Shown here: one piece after another, positions 1 through 8,645 of the stretch
How positions within the stretch are numbered: position 1 is the stretch's first letter
How the letters are laid out: each line of letters begins with the position of its first letter
NCBI GenBank assembly: GCA_964405435.1
Contig: CAYOOD010000025.1
Coordinates: 1 to 64,000 of the forward strand
DNA: 64,000 bases
DNA from: DVEG01 sp964405435
Lineage (GTDB): Bacteria; Cyanobacteriota; Cyanobacteriia; Cyanobacteriales; Oscillatoriaceae
Direction of reading: 5' to 3'
Translations under genes and position numbers: made by a program
The notes under the pieces: generated by a model
The model's database searches: none
What the model was told of the DNA's origin: nothing
The model's input: only the letters and a program-made list of their open reading frames with translations

Positions 1-617
1 CTCCGGGATATATAAAAAAATGTAACAATACTAAGTTAGCCAACTTGGTATTAGCCAACTTAGTATCAAATAGAACTGCTATATCGCAAAATCTGCTCGT
101 TCGCTAGAGTGTCTGAGCGAAAATTCTTACAGACTTTATAAGGAGATGAGCAGAAATAATTGCCATCATGGGGAGTGGAGAAGTCCCGCTATCTCTACAG
201 AGCAGCGCCTCCAGCTCCCGCACTACCAATTCTACCTGTGCAATTGATTCTGTACGAGTGCTTATTTTGCCAGCTTTTTTTAAAGTTTTTTATAAATTGG
301 CTTTTGAATGTTGACAAATAAAACAATATAGGCTGAATTTAGCCGCTTGAAAAAGTCCGAATATTTTAAAGAATTGTTAGGGATAGAGCGATTAGTTCAG
401 GAGTCGTAAAGTTCTGTAAGATACGTTGCTGTCGCGGCAAAGCACCTTACCCGAAAGCTTTTTTACAATTCCTGAAAGAACCGCTATAATCTGGGTTTCT
501 TATATCAGTTTTCTTTAACTGTGAAACAGATAGTAATTCAAAAATGCCTATTTTAGGGGCTTTCGGGCTTTCTATCTGTTTCGTGCAAAAAGAAAATTGA
601 TATTAAAAACCCTCACT
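1..617. other. Intergenic region, AT-rich, with short repeats
   Basis: No coding sequence is recognisable here. Positions 33-75 hold two near-identical copies of a TTAGCCAACTT-type unit in tandem. Positions 461-489 carry a motif (TTTTACAATTC...CGCTATA) that recurs at 44290-44316. Positions 500-605 form a long imperfect inverted repeat, listed separately. The region lies downstream of the minus-strand kinase gene that ends at 618, so the inverted repeat may act as its 3' end. Confidence 0.6.
500..605. repeat. Long imperfect inverted repeat (MITE-like or terminator hairpin)
   Basis: The arms at 501-533 and 572-605 are complementary in two blocks: TATATCAGTTTTCTTT against AAAGAAAATTGATATT (two mismatches), and GAAACAGATAG against CTATCTGTTTC (perfect). 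About 38 bases separate the arms and include a small inner hairpin (GCCTA/TAGG). No protein is encoded. The size and symmetry fit a non-autonomous miniature element or a folded 3' end for the kinase gene that stops 13 bases away on the minus strand. Confidence 0.6.
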
Positions 618-2555
618 TTAATCAAAGCGCCAAATTTTGATACTGCCATCCTGAGAACCACTAATAAGCGTTTTCCCGTCAGGACTGAAGGCGACGGCAT
701 TCACGCCCCTGGCATGACCGGAAAGGGTGGCCAGCAGTTCTGCTTGCGGTAAATTCCAGAGTTTAATCGTGGCGTCGTGGCTGGCGGTTGCTAAAGTTTT
801 TCCGTCTCGGCTGATAGCGATCGCAGAAACTGACAGCAGGTGCCCCGAAAGTACCTGCAACGGGCTGCCGGTTTCTAGACTCCACAGTTTTACACTTCTA
901 TCCCAACTGCCGCTGAAAAGTGTTTTGCCATCCGGGCTGATGGCAACTGCATTGACAGCACCGACGTGATCGGTGAGGGTTTGCACCAATTCGCCCCCGT
1001 TCAGTTTCCAGATTTTAATCGCATTGTCGGCGCTGCCGCTGGCTAAAATCTGACTGTCGGAACTAATCGCCAGAGAGAGAATTCTATCGGAATGATCGGT
1101 GAGGGTTTGCCGCAATTCTCCCGTTTTTAAATTCCACAGCTTTATTGTTTTATCGCGCGAACCGGTGGCGAGGGTTTGTCCGTCTGGGCTGATGACAACG
1201 GCTGTCACCATGCTGCTATGTCCGATGAGGTGAGCGGCAAGGATGGGTTTCGTACCGGCTCTGATTTCTGCGGGCGCTAGCTGCCACAGTCGCCAGAGTT
1301 TCACGGTGCAGTCTGCACTGGCGCTGGCGAGGGTTTGCCCGTCGGGGCTGACGGCGATCGCGACGACTCCGCTAGCGTGAGCGGCGATCGCGTGCAGGGG
1401 CATTTGCTGCGGCTTTTCCTCGCCGCTGCCCAAATCCCACAGCTTCACCGTCGCATCCCAGCTAGCACTCGCCAGAATTCTACTTTGGGGACTGAGGGCG
1501 ACGGCGGTTATTTCGGCAGCAGATTCCGAACCATTCAAGGTGCGATCGCACTGCCAGCTCGGCGGTTTCGGTTTGGGGGGCGGTGGCGGTGCCTGCGGTT
1601 TGGGAGGCGGTGGCGGTGCTGTTATTTCCTGTGAGAGGCTTATCGGTTGTGAGACACGGGGCGATCGCCTCACAATCGGCGGCACATTCAACACCTTGCT
1701 CGGATTCAAATCTGCATAAACTTCTGCTGCCGATTGATAGCGCCGCCTGACGGAAGTTTCCAGCATTTTATCCAGTACGCGACCGAGCCCGGGGGTGAGG
1801 CGCTCTCCCGCATAATCCCGCCAAATCCACTTCCCATCCATGCAATCGTACAAATCAAAAGGGTGAATGTCGGTGAGCAGGTGAATGCACGACACCCCCA
1901 AACTGTACAAATCGCTGGCAAAAACCGCTTTGCCCATCAGTTGTTCTGGCGGCGCGTACTCGGCGCTACCGATGAGCGTCCCGGTTTTCGCCATTGCCGC
2001 CTCTGTCGCGTGTTTCGCCGCGCCAAAACCCACCAACACCAAAATGCGATCGCTGCGGCGGCGAATGATATTTTCCGGCTTGATATCTCGGTGAATCAGT
2101 TCGCTGGCGTGGAGAAATTCCAAGACTGGCAGCACTTCATCGAGCAACTGCCGGATCTGAGTGTCGTCAAATGCCCCCTCTTTCGCCAGTTGCTGGGCTA
2201 AGTTTTCTCCCTCGATAAATTCCTGTACCAAATACTGCCGCCCGTCCCGTTCAAAATGGGCCAGCATTTCCGGGATTTGGGGATGTTTGCCCAGCTCCTC
2301 CAGCCGCATCACCTCTTCTTGCAGCGATTCGGCAGTGTCTCGCGCCGAGGTGCGAAACTGTTTGATAACGCAGCGCCGTTTCGCCGCATCTTGCTCGTCT
2401 GCTGCTAGAAAGGTTCGGCTGTTGCTGCTCTTGCCGACAGGTTTCAGGGCTCGGTAGCGATCTCCGAGCAGCAGCTTTGCCCCGCAATTTTGACAAAACT
2501 TATTGCCTTCTGGATTTTGGGCTTTCTGGCATTGAGGATTCAGGCAATAGCTCAT
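618..2555 (-). CDS. Zinc-ribbon Ser/Thr kinase-like protein with C-terminal WD40 propeller; probable pseudokinase
   Basis: 645 residues. A four-Cys zinc ribbon (C4, C9, C22, C25) precedes a Hanks-type kinase domain at about 32-285, a Pro-rich linker at about 315-335 and seven WD40 repeats at about 340-645, enough for one closed propeller. HRDIKPEN is intact. The glycine loop reads GKSSNS, and the DFG motif reads GFG because codon GGT replaces GAT near 2028-2030, so the metal-binding Asp is missing. The paralogue at 3039-4691 keeps both motifs. WD40 propellers in cyanobacterial kinases usually bind proteins, so this is more likely a scaffold or sensor than an active kinase. The fold assignment is firm. 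Loss of catalysis is inferred. The start is conserved with the paralogue (MSYCLNP). Confidence 0.93.
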   Translation of the reverse strand: MSYCLNPQCQKAQNPEGNKFCQNCGAKLLLGDRYRALKPVGKSSNSRTFLAADEQDAAKRRCVIKQFRTSARDTAESLQEEVMRLEELGKHPQIPEMLAHFERDGRQYLVQEFIEGENLAQQLAKEGAFDDTQIRQLLDEVLPVLEFLHASELIHRDIKPENIIRRRSDRILVLVGFGAAKHATEAAMAKTGTLIGSAEYAPPEQLMGKAVFASDLYSLGVSCIHLLTDIHPFDLYDCMDGKWIWRDYAGERLTPGLGRVLDKMLETSVRRRYQSAAEVYADLNPSKVLNVPPIVRRSPRVSQPISLSQEITAPPPPPKPQAPPPPPKPKPPSWQCDRTLNGSESAAEITAVALSPQSRILASASWDATVKLWDLGSGEEKPQQMPLHAIAAHASGVVAIAVSPDGQTLASASADCTVKLWRLWQLAPAEIRAGTKPILAAHLIGHSSMVTAVVISPDGQTLATGSRDKTIKLWNLKTGELRQTLTDHSDRILSLAISSDSQILASGSADNAIKIWKLNGGELVQTLTDHVGAVNAVAISPDGKTLFSGSWDRSVKLWSLETGSPLQVLSGHLLSVSAIAISRDGKTLATASHDATIKLWNLPQAELLATLSGHARGVNAVAFSPDGKTLISGSQDGSIKIWRFD

Positions 2556-3038
2556 ACCGATTTTAGGTTTTAGCTTTTGGCTTTTAAAAGGGGCAGCGTC
2601 ACATCCTTGATATGATATCGCTATAATGCCCTCTCGTTTGGCCGGCGCGTCTTAACAAAACTTCATATTTTCCCAAAAGCGCCGCCAATTGTATCGGTAC
2701 TGAGTCGCGATCGCTACTTTATGGCTTTATAGTGTTTTGTCAAAATTGTTGTGGAGGCTTTCTTTGGAGTGTTGCCGGGAGCAAGGGGATTGGGGGATGA
2801 AAGGGGAGAAGTTTTCTGTGGGGAAGAGAGCTTTCTTTTCAAAGCTGACAGAACAGCTTTGTTGGGTTGAGGAAGCTGCACCCAACCCTATGAGTATTCG
2901 TTTTCGGGCAAGATAAACCCAGTCTGAGTGTTGGGTAATGCTCTCGCTCTACCCAACCCACACAAAATGGCGAAGGGATTTTCTAAACACCCCTGTTTCT
3001 TAATTTTCTCCCATTCCCGTGTTCTCTGGCTTTTACTG
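2556..3038. other. Intergenic region between two kinase genes
   Basis: No gene is visible. It must hold the promoter of the minus-strand WD40 kinase. Positions about 2860-2960 contain two small hairpins built from TTGGGT/ACCCAA arms, a common dispersed-repeat style in cyanobacteria. They lie just past the stop of the upstream kinase gene (3039) and may stabilise its transcript end. Confidence 0.5.
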
Positions 3039-4691
3039 TCATTCTTCTCCGATGTTTTCCTTAACGTACAAAAAGGGTAAGGCCATAAATAAACAAGCCA
3101 GCAGTATGCCAAAAGCATCGCTCAAAAAAATATGGAAATTCACAAGTCCTAAAAACAAAGTGGCAAATCCCAGCTCTTTGAATAGCTTGTCATTCCTAAT
3201 CTCCTTCTGTTGCGCGAGTGACTTTTTAACAACGAGAAAGCCTACAGCAATAACCAGAGAAGTTGCGGCAGTGAAGACGACAATTTTGTTAAAAATTGCT
3301 AGGGCCATAAAAAACATTAAAGTATCCTGCCAAAAATACTTATTCGCTAAAGCGCTTGCCCATTGTTTGGGCAAAAACTTCAACCTCTGCAGAAATCTCC
3401 CTCTTGCTTGAGTGGCTGGCGGTTGCGTCACCTTAAATACCTGCTGCCATTCGGGAATATTCTGTCCTTCTACTCTCCCAAATGCTTTAATTTTCTCGAT
3501 GCGGGTAAGCTGTAAAGCTGTCAGCTCTCTGGAGATAATTTTCGAGACTCTTAGGTAATTGACAGGGGTTGCTTCTCTGCGGTTGAGAACGAGCGTTAGC
3601 TGAGTTTTGGCTAGATTGACCTGAACCTTGACGTGATAATCTTTCAGGGCATTTTGCAAGACTTTCTGAATATCAGCCCGTTGAGTTTGAATGGTTGGCT
3701 TGGCAGCAGGCGGAACAATAGCGGACTCAGCGGGGATGGGGGCTGCTGGCGCGCTTGTTTCGTTTTCTCCGGGCGCGGGCAAAGACGGCGCTGCTACAAT
3801 TGCGGCAGGTTTGAACGGGAGATTCAACGCTTTACTCACTTGCGCTGCCGACAAATAGCGGCGGTTGACAGCCGCTTGCATCATCTTGTCAAGCACGCGA
3901 ACCAGCTCGACACTAATCGGCTGTCTGACAAAATCCCGCCAAGCCCAAGTTCCCTCGCCGCTGTCGAACAAGTCAAAGGGGGGCATTTGCGTCAGCAAGT
4001 GGATGCAAGTAACGCCCAGACTGTACAGGTCGCTGGCAAAAACCGCTTTGCCCATCATCTGCTCGGGAGCCGCATAAGCGGCTGAGCCGATCGCGGTGCC
4101 GGTTCTTTGCAAAGCCGTGTGGTTCACCAACTTTGCCGCGCCGAAATCGACCAGAACCAATTGCTTGTCGGAACTGCGGCGGATGATATTTTCCGGCTTG
4201 ATATCGCGGTGAATGACTTTGTGGCTGTGGACGAACTGCAGCACCGGCAGCAAATCTTTGAGCAAGTCGCGGATCTGGAATTCGTTAAAGGGGCCGGACT
4301 CAGCCAATTCAGCGGCGAGATTGCGCCCGTCGATAAATTCTTGTACTAAATACTGCTGTTCTCCTTCTTCAAAATGAGCCAGCAGCTCGGGAATTTGGGG
4401 GTGCTTGCCCAAAACCTCCAAGCGCTCGGCTTCGGCGCGGAACAGCTCAGCGGCTTTTAGGGTATCGACGAAGCCCCGATCTTGGGGGAAAAACTGCTTG
4501 ATGACGCAGCGAGGGTGGGACGGCTTCCACTCGTCCGCCGCCTCGAAAGTTCGCCCAAAGCCCCCAGCGCCAATGGGTTTGATGGCTCGGTAGCGATCGC
4601 CCAACAGCAAAGATGACCCGCAATTCTGGCAGAACTTGGCATTACTGGCATTGTAAGCCCTTTGGCAATCTGGATTGAGGCAATAGCTCAT
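3039..4691 (-). CDS. Zinc-ribbon Ser/Thr protein kinase with C-terminal membrane segments
   Basis: 550 residues. A zinc ribbon (C4, C9, C22, C25) is followed by a complete Hanks-type kinase domain at about 32-290. The glycine loop is GAGGFGRTF, the VIKQF lysine is present, the catalytic motif is HRDIKPEN, and the metal-binding motif is DFGAAK. A Pro/Ala-rich linker leads to a small alpha/beta region at about 340-420 (unrecognised) and then two hydrophobic hairpins at about 455-495 and 505-545 near the C-terminus, so the protein is probably membrane-anchored with the kinase in the cytoplasm. It is a close paralogue of the next gene downstream (618-2555) in the zinc ribbon and kinase parts, which points to a tandem duplication followed by different C-terminal fusions. 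Substrates are unknown. Confidence 0.93.
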   Translation of the reverse strand: MSYCLNPDCQRAYNASNAKFCQNCGSSLLLGDRYRAIKPIGAGGFGRTFEAADEWKPSHPRCVIKQFFPQDRGFVDTLKAAELFRAEAERLEVLGKHPQIPELLAHFEEGEQQYLVQEFIDGRNLAAELAESGPFNEFQIRDLLKDLLPVLQFVHSHKVIHRDIKPENIIRRSSDKQLVLVDFGAAKLVNHTALQRTGTAIGSAAYAAPEQMMGKAVFASDLYSLGVTCIHLLTQMPPFDLFDSGEGTWAWRDFVRQPISVELVRVLDKMMQAAVNRRYLSAAQVSKALNLPFKPAAIVAAPSLPAPGENETSAPAAPIPAESAIVPPAAKPTIQTQRADIQKVLQNALKDYHVKVQVNLAKTQLTLVLNRREATPVNYLRVSKIISRELTALQLTRIEKIKAFGRVEGQNIPEWQQVFKVTQPPATQARGRFLQRLKFLPKQWASALANKYFWQDTLMFFMALAIFNKIVVFTAATSLVIAVGFLVVKKSLAQQKEIRNDKLFKELGFATLFLGLVNFHIFLSDAFGILLACLFMALPFLYVKENIGEE

Positions 4692-5193
4692 ATCGGCTAG
4701 CGATTAGCTTAATACATTTATAGTAATTCTTTCCCGCTTTTTCCTAGCTCAGCCCCTCCTAAAAGGCTCTTGCATTCTCGTACTTTGCCGCGATCGCCCC
4801 TCGTTGAGGGGAGTTTTTCTCACGGGTATCGATTTATACCCTCTTAAATTTTAGACCTTGGATTTTCAATTGACCCAGCCGGGACTGCCAGCGTGGTTTT
4901 TAAGAAAGTATTACATTTTCTCCCTGTATAGCGTTTGTCATATCAGCGATCGCGGTAGGGGCTTCTCCCCTCGTGGCTGCCCCCCGTGGCTGCCCCGACT
5001 GAGCTGTTCTCCGCCGCTGGCAACCGTGCTGCCCCGCCTTCTCCCTTTCTCCACCTCCCGTCCTCTAGCGGGAGTCTCTGACTGTCCAAAGTTGATGAAA
5101 AGCTTAAACTACGGTTTGCCTATCGGGATAACGTTGTTTTTTTTCTGAAGGGTCTGTTAGAATTTCAGGCGTGAGTAAAATTGCCAAGAGTTT
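4692..5193. other. Divergent intergenic region
   Basis: This gap separates the minus-strand kinase from the plus-strand cyclotransferase-like gene and must carry both promoters. I could not pick a confident promoter. The stretch 4960-5020 has a short direct repeat (CTCGTGGCTGCCC and CCGTGGCTGCCC). No small gene is convincing. Confidence 0.45.
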
Positions 5194-5793
5194 ATGAGCC
5201 TCAAGCCCGGACATATCCAAAACCTCTGGACTTACACTCTCGATAATTCCCCGCCACCCCCTCAAGAGCAACAAGCCCGCCAGAGCGAGCCAGCGTTTTA
5301 CTATTTTGCCTATGGCTCTTGCATGTGTCCTGTAGATTTGAAGCGATCGCTAGGTGAAAATACTCATCCCTACGTCATCGGGCCAGCCACCCTCAAAGGA
5401 TATCGGCTGGGATTTTACTGCTATTACCCGCGCCGCAACTGCGGAGTGCTCGACGTCGTAACCGATGCAGCCTCCTCAGTGGAAGGCGTGCTCTACCGAT
5501 TGCCGTGGCGCTTGAGCGATCGCCTTGACGAGCGCGAAGACGTCGGCAACAACTGCTACCGCCACGAAATGGTAGAAGTCTGCTGCGGTGGCAAACTCTA
5601 CAGCAACGTCCGCACCTACGTCGTCGTCAACAAACTTTCTGAAGAAGTCGCACCGAACGACTGGTACTTTAATGTCGTGATGCGGGGAGCCGTCACCTGC
5701 GGACTGCCCGAACAATATTGCTGGAACTTGTTCGATCGCATGTATCAATTGCAGAAACATCAATTGCCAGCTCAATTGAAGCGATCGGCATAG
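5194..5793 (+). CDS. Gamma-glutamylcyclotransferase-like (AIG2-like) protein
   Basis: 199 residues. The motif YFAYGSCMCPVDL at about 33-45 matches the substrate-binding YGS loop of the GGCT/AIG2 fold. LDEREDVGNNCYRHEMVEV supplies the acidic residue region expected for catalysis, and VEGVLYRLP is typical of the barrel. Family members release 5-oxoproline from gamma-glutamyl amino acids or peptides in the cytoplasm. The exact substrate here is not predictable. The start ATG lacks a strong ribosome-binding site. It stands alone, followed 87 bases later by the Uma2 gene. Confidence 0.8.
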   Translation: MSLKPGHIQNLWTYTLDNSPPPPQEQQARQSEPAFYYFAYGSCMCPVDLKRSLGENTHPYVIGPATLKGYRLGFYCYYPRRNCGVLDVVTDAASSVEGVLYRLPWRLSDRLDEREDVGNNCYRHEMVEVCCGGKLYSNVRTYVVVNKLSEEVAPNDWYFNVVMRGAVTCGLPEQYCWNLFDRMYQLQKHQLPAQLKRSA

Positions 5794-5880
5794 GCAGATT
5801 GTCCAGATGTTCCACAGGCACTTCCCCGAACGGGATGGCGGATGAGATAATGGAGATAGGGGATTGGAGGAAGTAAACCC

Positions 5881-6531
5881 ATGCAGATCGACCTGAAGCA
5901 ATTAATTGTCCCGCCGGGGAATGTCCTGCACCTCAAAGATATCGACTGGCAGATGTTTGAAACCATCTTAGACGAATTGGGAGAACGCCGAGCTGCCAGA
6001 CTTTCCTACAACAAAGGAACTTTGGAAATTATGACGCCCCTGCCCGAACATGAGGACGATAAAGACATTATTGCCGATTTGGTAAAAGTCATCCTTGAAG
6101 AACTCGACCTTGAATTTAGAAATCTGGGCTCGACTACCTTTAAAACAGAAAATATGGATCGGGCGGTAGAACCTGACGCTTGTTTTTACATCCAGAATGA
6201 AGCGGCTGTCAGGGGAAAAAAACGAATTGACTTAACCACCGATCCGCCGCCAGATTTATCTATTGAAATTGATATTACTTCCCGCACTCAATTAGAAAAT
6301 TACGAAGGCTTGGGAGTGCCGGAACTGTGGCGTTACAACGGGCAACGGCTGCGGATTGACGTGCTGCGCGAGGGAAAATATATCGAATCTGACATCAGCC
6401 CTATTTTTCCGATGATTTCGCAATTACCCTCTGCCATACACCAATATGTCGAGCAGAGTAAAACCGCCGGCAGAAATGCAACCATGAAAGTTTTTCGGCG
6501 CTGGGTGAGGGAGCAATTGCAGCGATCGTAA
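5881..6531 (+). CDS. Uma2 family (DUF820) PD-(D/E)XK-like endonuclease
   Basis: 216 residues with the layout of the large cyanobacterial Uma2 family. LSYNKGTLEIMTPLPEHE sits near the N-terminus. VEPDACFYI and PPDLSIEIDITSRT follow, giving the Asp and Glu-x-Asp positions of a restriction-endonuclease-like core, then YEGLGVPELWRY. The family is predicted to be nuclease-like, but the cellular role is not established and copies are numerous in these genomes. A ribosome-binding site GGAGG lies at about 5866. The next 180 bases are dispersed repeats, not a partner gene. Confidence 0.88.
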   Translation: MQIDLKQLIVPPGNVLHLKDIDWQMFETILDELGERRAARLSYNKGTLEIMTPLPEHEDDKDIIADLVKVILEELDLEFRNLGSTTFKTENMDRAVEPDACFYIQNEAAVRGKKRIDLTTDPPPDLSIEIDITSRTQLENYEGLGVPELWRYNGQRLRIDVLREGKYIESDISPIFPMISQLPSAIHQYVEQSKTAGRNATMKVFRRWVREQLQRS

Positions 6532-6558
6532 AAAGTTTTGGATGAAAATTATTCCCTG

Positions 6559-6715
6559 TTCGTAGTACGGACTTCAGTCCGTTCCGAGTACAAACGAAGA
6601 GGAGGACTGAAGCCCTCGCTACGAACAAAGAGGATGACTGTCCGTTCCGAGTACAAACGAAGAGGAGGACTGAAGTCCTCACTACGAACAACGAGGAGGA
6701 CTGAAGTCTTTATTC
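6559..6715. repeat. Dispersed palindromic repeat cluster (GGACTGAAG/CTTCAGTCC type)
   Basis: Several degenerate copies of a unit containing GGACTGAAG, its complement CTTCAGTCC, and CTACGAAC stand in both orientations. The ends can fold on each other (GTTCGTAG against CTACGAAC). The same unit recurs at 61519-61590. It produces spurious open frames on both strands and lies just beyond the uracil-DNA glycosylase stop on the opposite strand. Confidence 0.75.
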
Positions 6716-6740
6716 CGAAAGGGTTTGAGAGAAAAATTTC

Positions 6741-7436
6741 TCAGATGAATTCTGTCGCCTGCGGTAAAATTTCAGTCAGGCGCTGCTGAAGCATCTGGGG
6801 AAATTGCGCGTAATATTGCTGGTTTAGCGGCGAAGGGTGAGGCAGCGGGTAAAGCGTGACTGGCTTGGAATGCAAGTTCCACTGCTCGTCTTTGGCAGTT
6901 AGGGTGACTTGAATGGTGCGGGCGTAGCGATCGCTCCTCTCGAAAAACTCTTTCAGCTTTCCTTTCGCCGCATAAGGGCTATACCAATTAAAGGCTTCAT
7001 TCCCCAACGTGATAATTTTATCCCCTTTCCAGTGCAACACCAGAAATTTCTCTAAAAAGGGACGAAAGCGTTTTTTGACAGCCTCTGTATAAGCTTTGTT
7101 ACCGGGCGGCTTGTAGGGAACGGTATTTGTCAGCAAGACGCGATCGAGAACGACGCCTAAATCTGTATTTTTGCTCGATTCTTGCCCGTACATGGCGCGG
7201 TAAAGCCCCTGACGTACCAGCTTCCCGGCAGCCCCGTAAAGCGGTTGCCGCGCCTGGACTTCATCTTTTCCCAAATCGCGGGCAAATATGCACAGTTGAC
7301 TTTCTAGGTTGCCGCCGTAGAGAATCGGCTGGGTTGGCTCTAAACCCGCTTCCCGATAAACCGGTTCGTCGATGGGAAATTCCGCACTTTGGGCTTCTTG
7401 TTGAATTTGAGCAATTAATTGTTCGATGTCTGACAT
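6741..7436 (-). CDS. Uracil-DNA glycosylase family protein
   Basis: 231 residues. The segment LYGGNLESQLCIFARDLGKDE at about 39-59 contains the family's substrate-binding loop, LLTNTVPYKPPGNKA at about 105-120 the mid-domain motif, and PLPHPSPLNQQYY at about 196-208 the His-Pro-Ser-Pro loop that inserts into DNA. These match the UDG superfamily, which removes uracil from DNA in base-excision repair. The subfamily is not certain. It ends within the dispersed repeats and is probably monocistronic. Confidence 0.85.
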   Translation of the reverse strand: MSDIEQLIAQIQQEAQSAEFPIDEPVYREAGLEPTQPILYGGNLESQLCIFARDLGKDEVQARQPLYGAAGKLVRQGLYRAMYGQESSKNTDLGVVLDRVLLTNTVPYKPPGNKAYTEAVKKRFRPFLEKFLVLHWKGDKIITLGNEAFNWYSPYAAKGKLKEFFERSDRYARTIQVTLTAKDEQWNLHSKPVTLYPLPHPSPLNQQYYAQFPQMLQQRLTEILPQATEFI

Positions 7437-7608
7437 GAGTGTTAGAGGTTAGCGAACAGGGATATAAGGCGATACAAATTCGGCTGAGCGATCGAGTTTT
7501 GCAAAGGCGCTCTGGGATGCCATTATGCAAACAAGCACCTTTGTGTCAAAATTAACGCCAGAGCTTTGGAGGCATCATCGGTGGTTTGGCCATCAGGGCA
7601 GAAATGAT

Positions 7609-8029
7609 ACGGCGATCGCTATACTATCGAACGCGAACTAGGCAAGGGAGGTTTCGGCATCACCTATCTTGCCAAAAATAAGCGGGGCAATCTCGTTATT
7701 ATTAAAACCCTGAAAGACGAAATCCTCACCGATCCCAACCGAGTCCAATTTCTGGCCAAGTATCGGCACGATTTCCGCGACGAGGCGCTGCGGCTTGCCC
7801 TGTGCCAACATCCTCATATTGTACAGATCGAAAATGTCTTCCACGAAGGCGACTTGCCCTGTATCGCGATGGAATATGTGGAGGGGGAAAATTTTTGGCA
7901 GCGCGTCAGTCGTCAGGGCGTTCTTTCCGAAGCAGAAGCCTTGCTCTACATCCGGCAGATTGGTTCGCCTAGCTGCCGCGTCGGCTCGTGCGGGGAAAAT
8001 AGCCCTGAATCCGCGACGCCTGAATGAGG
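7609..8029 (+). pseudogene. Fragment of a Ser/Thr kinase gene (both ends missing)
   Basis: In one frame the sequence reads YGDRYTIERELGKGGFGITYLAK and on through VIIKTL, a catalytic-loop-proximal HPHIVQIENVFHEGDLPCIAMEYVEGENFW and EAEALLYIRQIG, then leaves the family and stops at 8027-8029. This is the N-lobe and start of the C-lobe of a cyanobacterial Hanks-type kinase. The frame is closed by a TGA at 7606, there is no start codon before the glycine loop, and HRD, DFG and everything after are absent. About 140 codons survive without an internal stop, so the decay may be recent. It is unlike the two kinases at 618-4691, which start with a zinc ribbon. Confidence 0.85.
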
Positions 8030-8165
8030 CGATTGTCAAAGGGAGGGTATTTGAAGCGGGAGATAGCCCTTCTCGATCGCGGGAATAGTTGGAATTGCTC
8101 CCACCCAGTCACTGAGATAAATTTTTGTGGGTGGGGAGGGCGCAACAGCCCACCCCGTCGTTTCC

Positions 8166-8645
8166 CTACTTGCCGCCGTAGAAGAAGGCGATTTCCTTTT
8201 CTTTGAGGGGGGCGAAGTCGGCGTCTGTCAGCATTTGGTTGAGCGTTTCCAGGGGAATGTGCTTCGCCCCGATCCGCACAATGCGCGATCGCATGGTATT
8301 GCTGACGCCGCTGCGCTGCCGGCCCGCCTCTAGGGCCATCACTTGACGGTAGAGGTCCAATTTGGCAGCAGGAATGGGGCTGCCGTCAAAATCAATTCCC
8401 CGGGCGATCGCTTCGTCAACCGCATCAGCGCCAGTGGTATTTGGAGAGAGAGAATCCGTTTCGGGGGACATGGCAATCTTCTGAAGGTACGGCAGCATTT
8501 TAGCAGCGCTGATACCCCCGTTTTCTTGCGGTTGGTTTTTTGAGGGCTCTTTGCGCTCAGAGCTTTTTGCACGCCCCCCTGAGCGCGAAACGATTTGCCC
8601 GCTCGGATTTTTCCCGTCCCGATCGCTATTTGGGCTTGATGACAA
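8166..8645 (-). CDS. Conserved hypothetical protein
   Basis: 159 residues, not assigned to a named family. The first 50 residues are polar and Ser/Lys-rich, probably disordered. The C-terminal 70 (from about DAVDEAIARGIDFDG to FFYGGK) look folded and helical, with a basic stretch RSRIVRIGAKHIPLE. The start overlaps the last 20 bases of the upstream uspA-like gene in another frame, so translational coupling is plausible. The N-terminal extension could be shorter, beginning at the internal Met about 50 residues in. No function is proposed. Confidence 0.65.
   Translation of the reverse strand: MSSSPNSDRDGKNPSGQIVSRSGGRAKSSERKEPSKNQPQENGGISAAKMLPYLQKIAMSPETDSLSPNTTGADAVDEAIARGIDFDGSPIPAAKLDLYRQVMALEAGRQRSGVSNTMRSRIVRIGAKHIPLETLNQMLTDADFAPLKEKEIAFFYGGK

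Noticed and set aside
4858..5148. 96-codon frame in the kinase/cyclotransferase gap
   Set aside because: Low-complexity Pro/Ser/Arg translation of repeats, no start signal.
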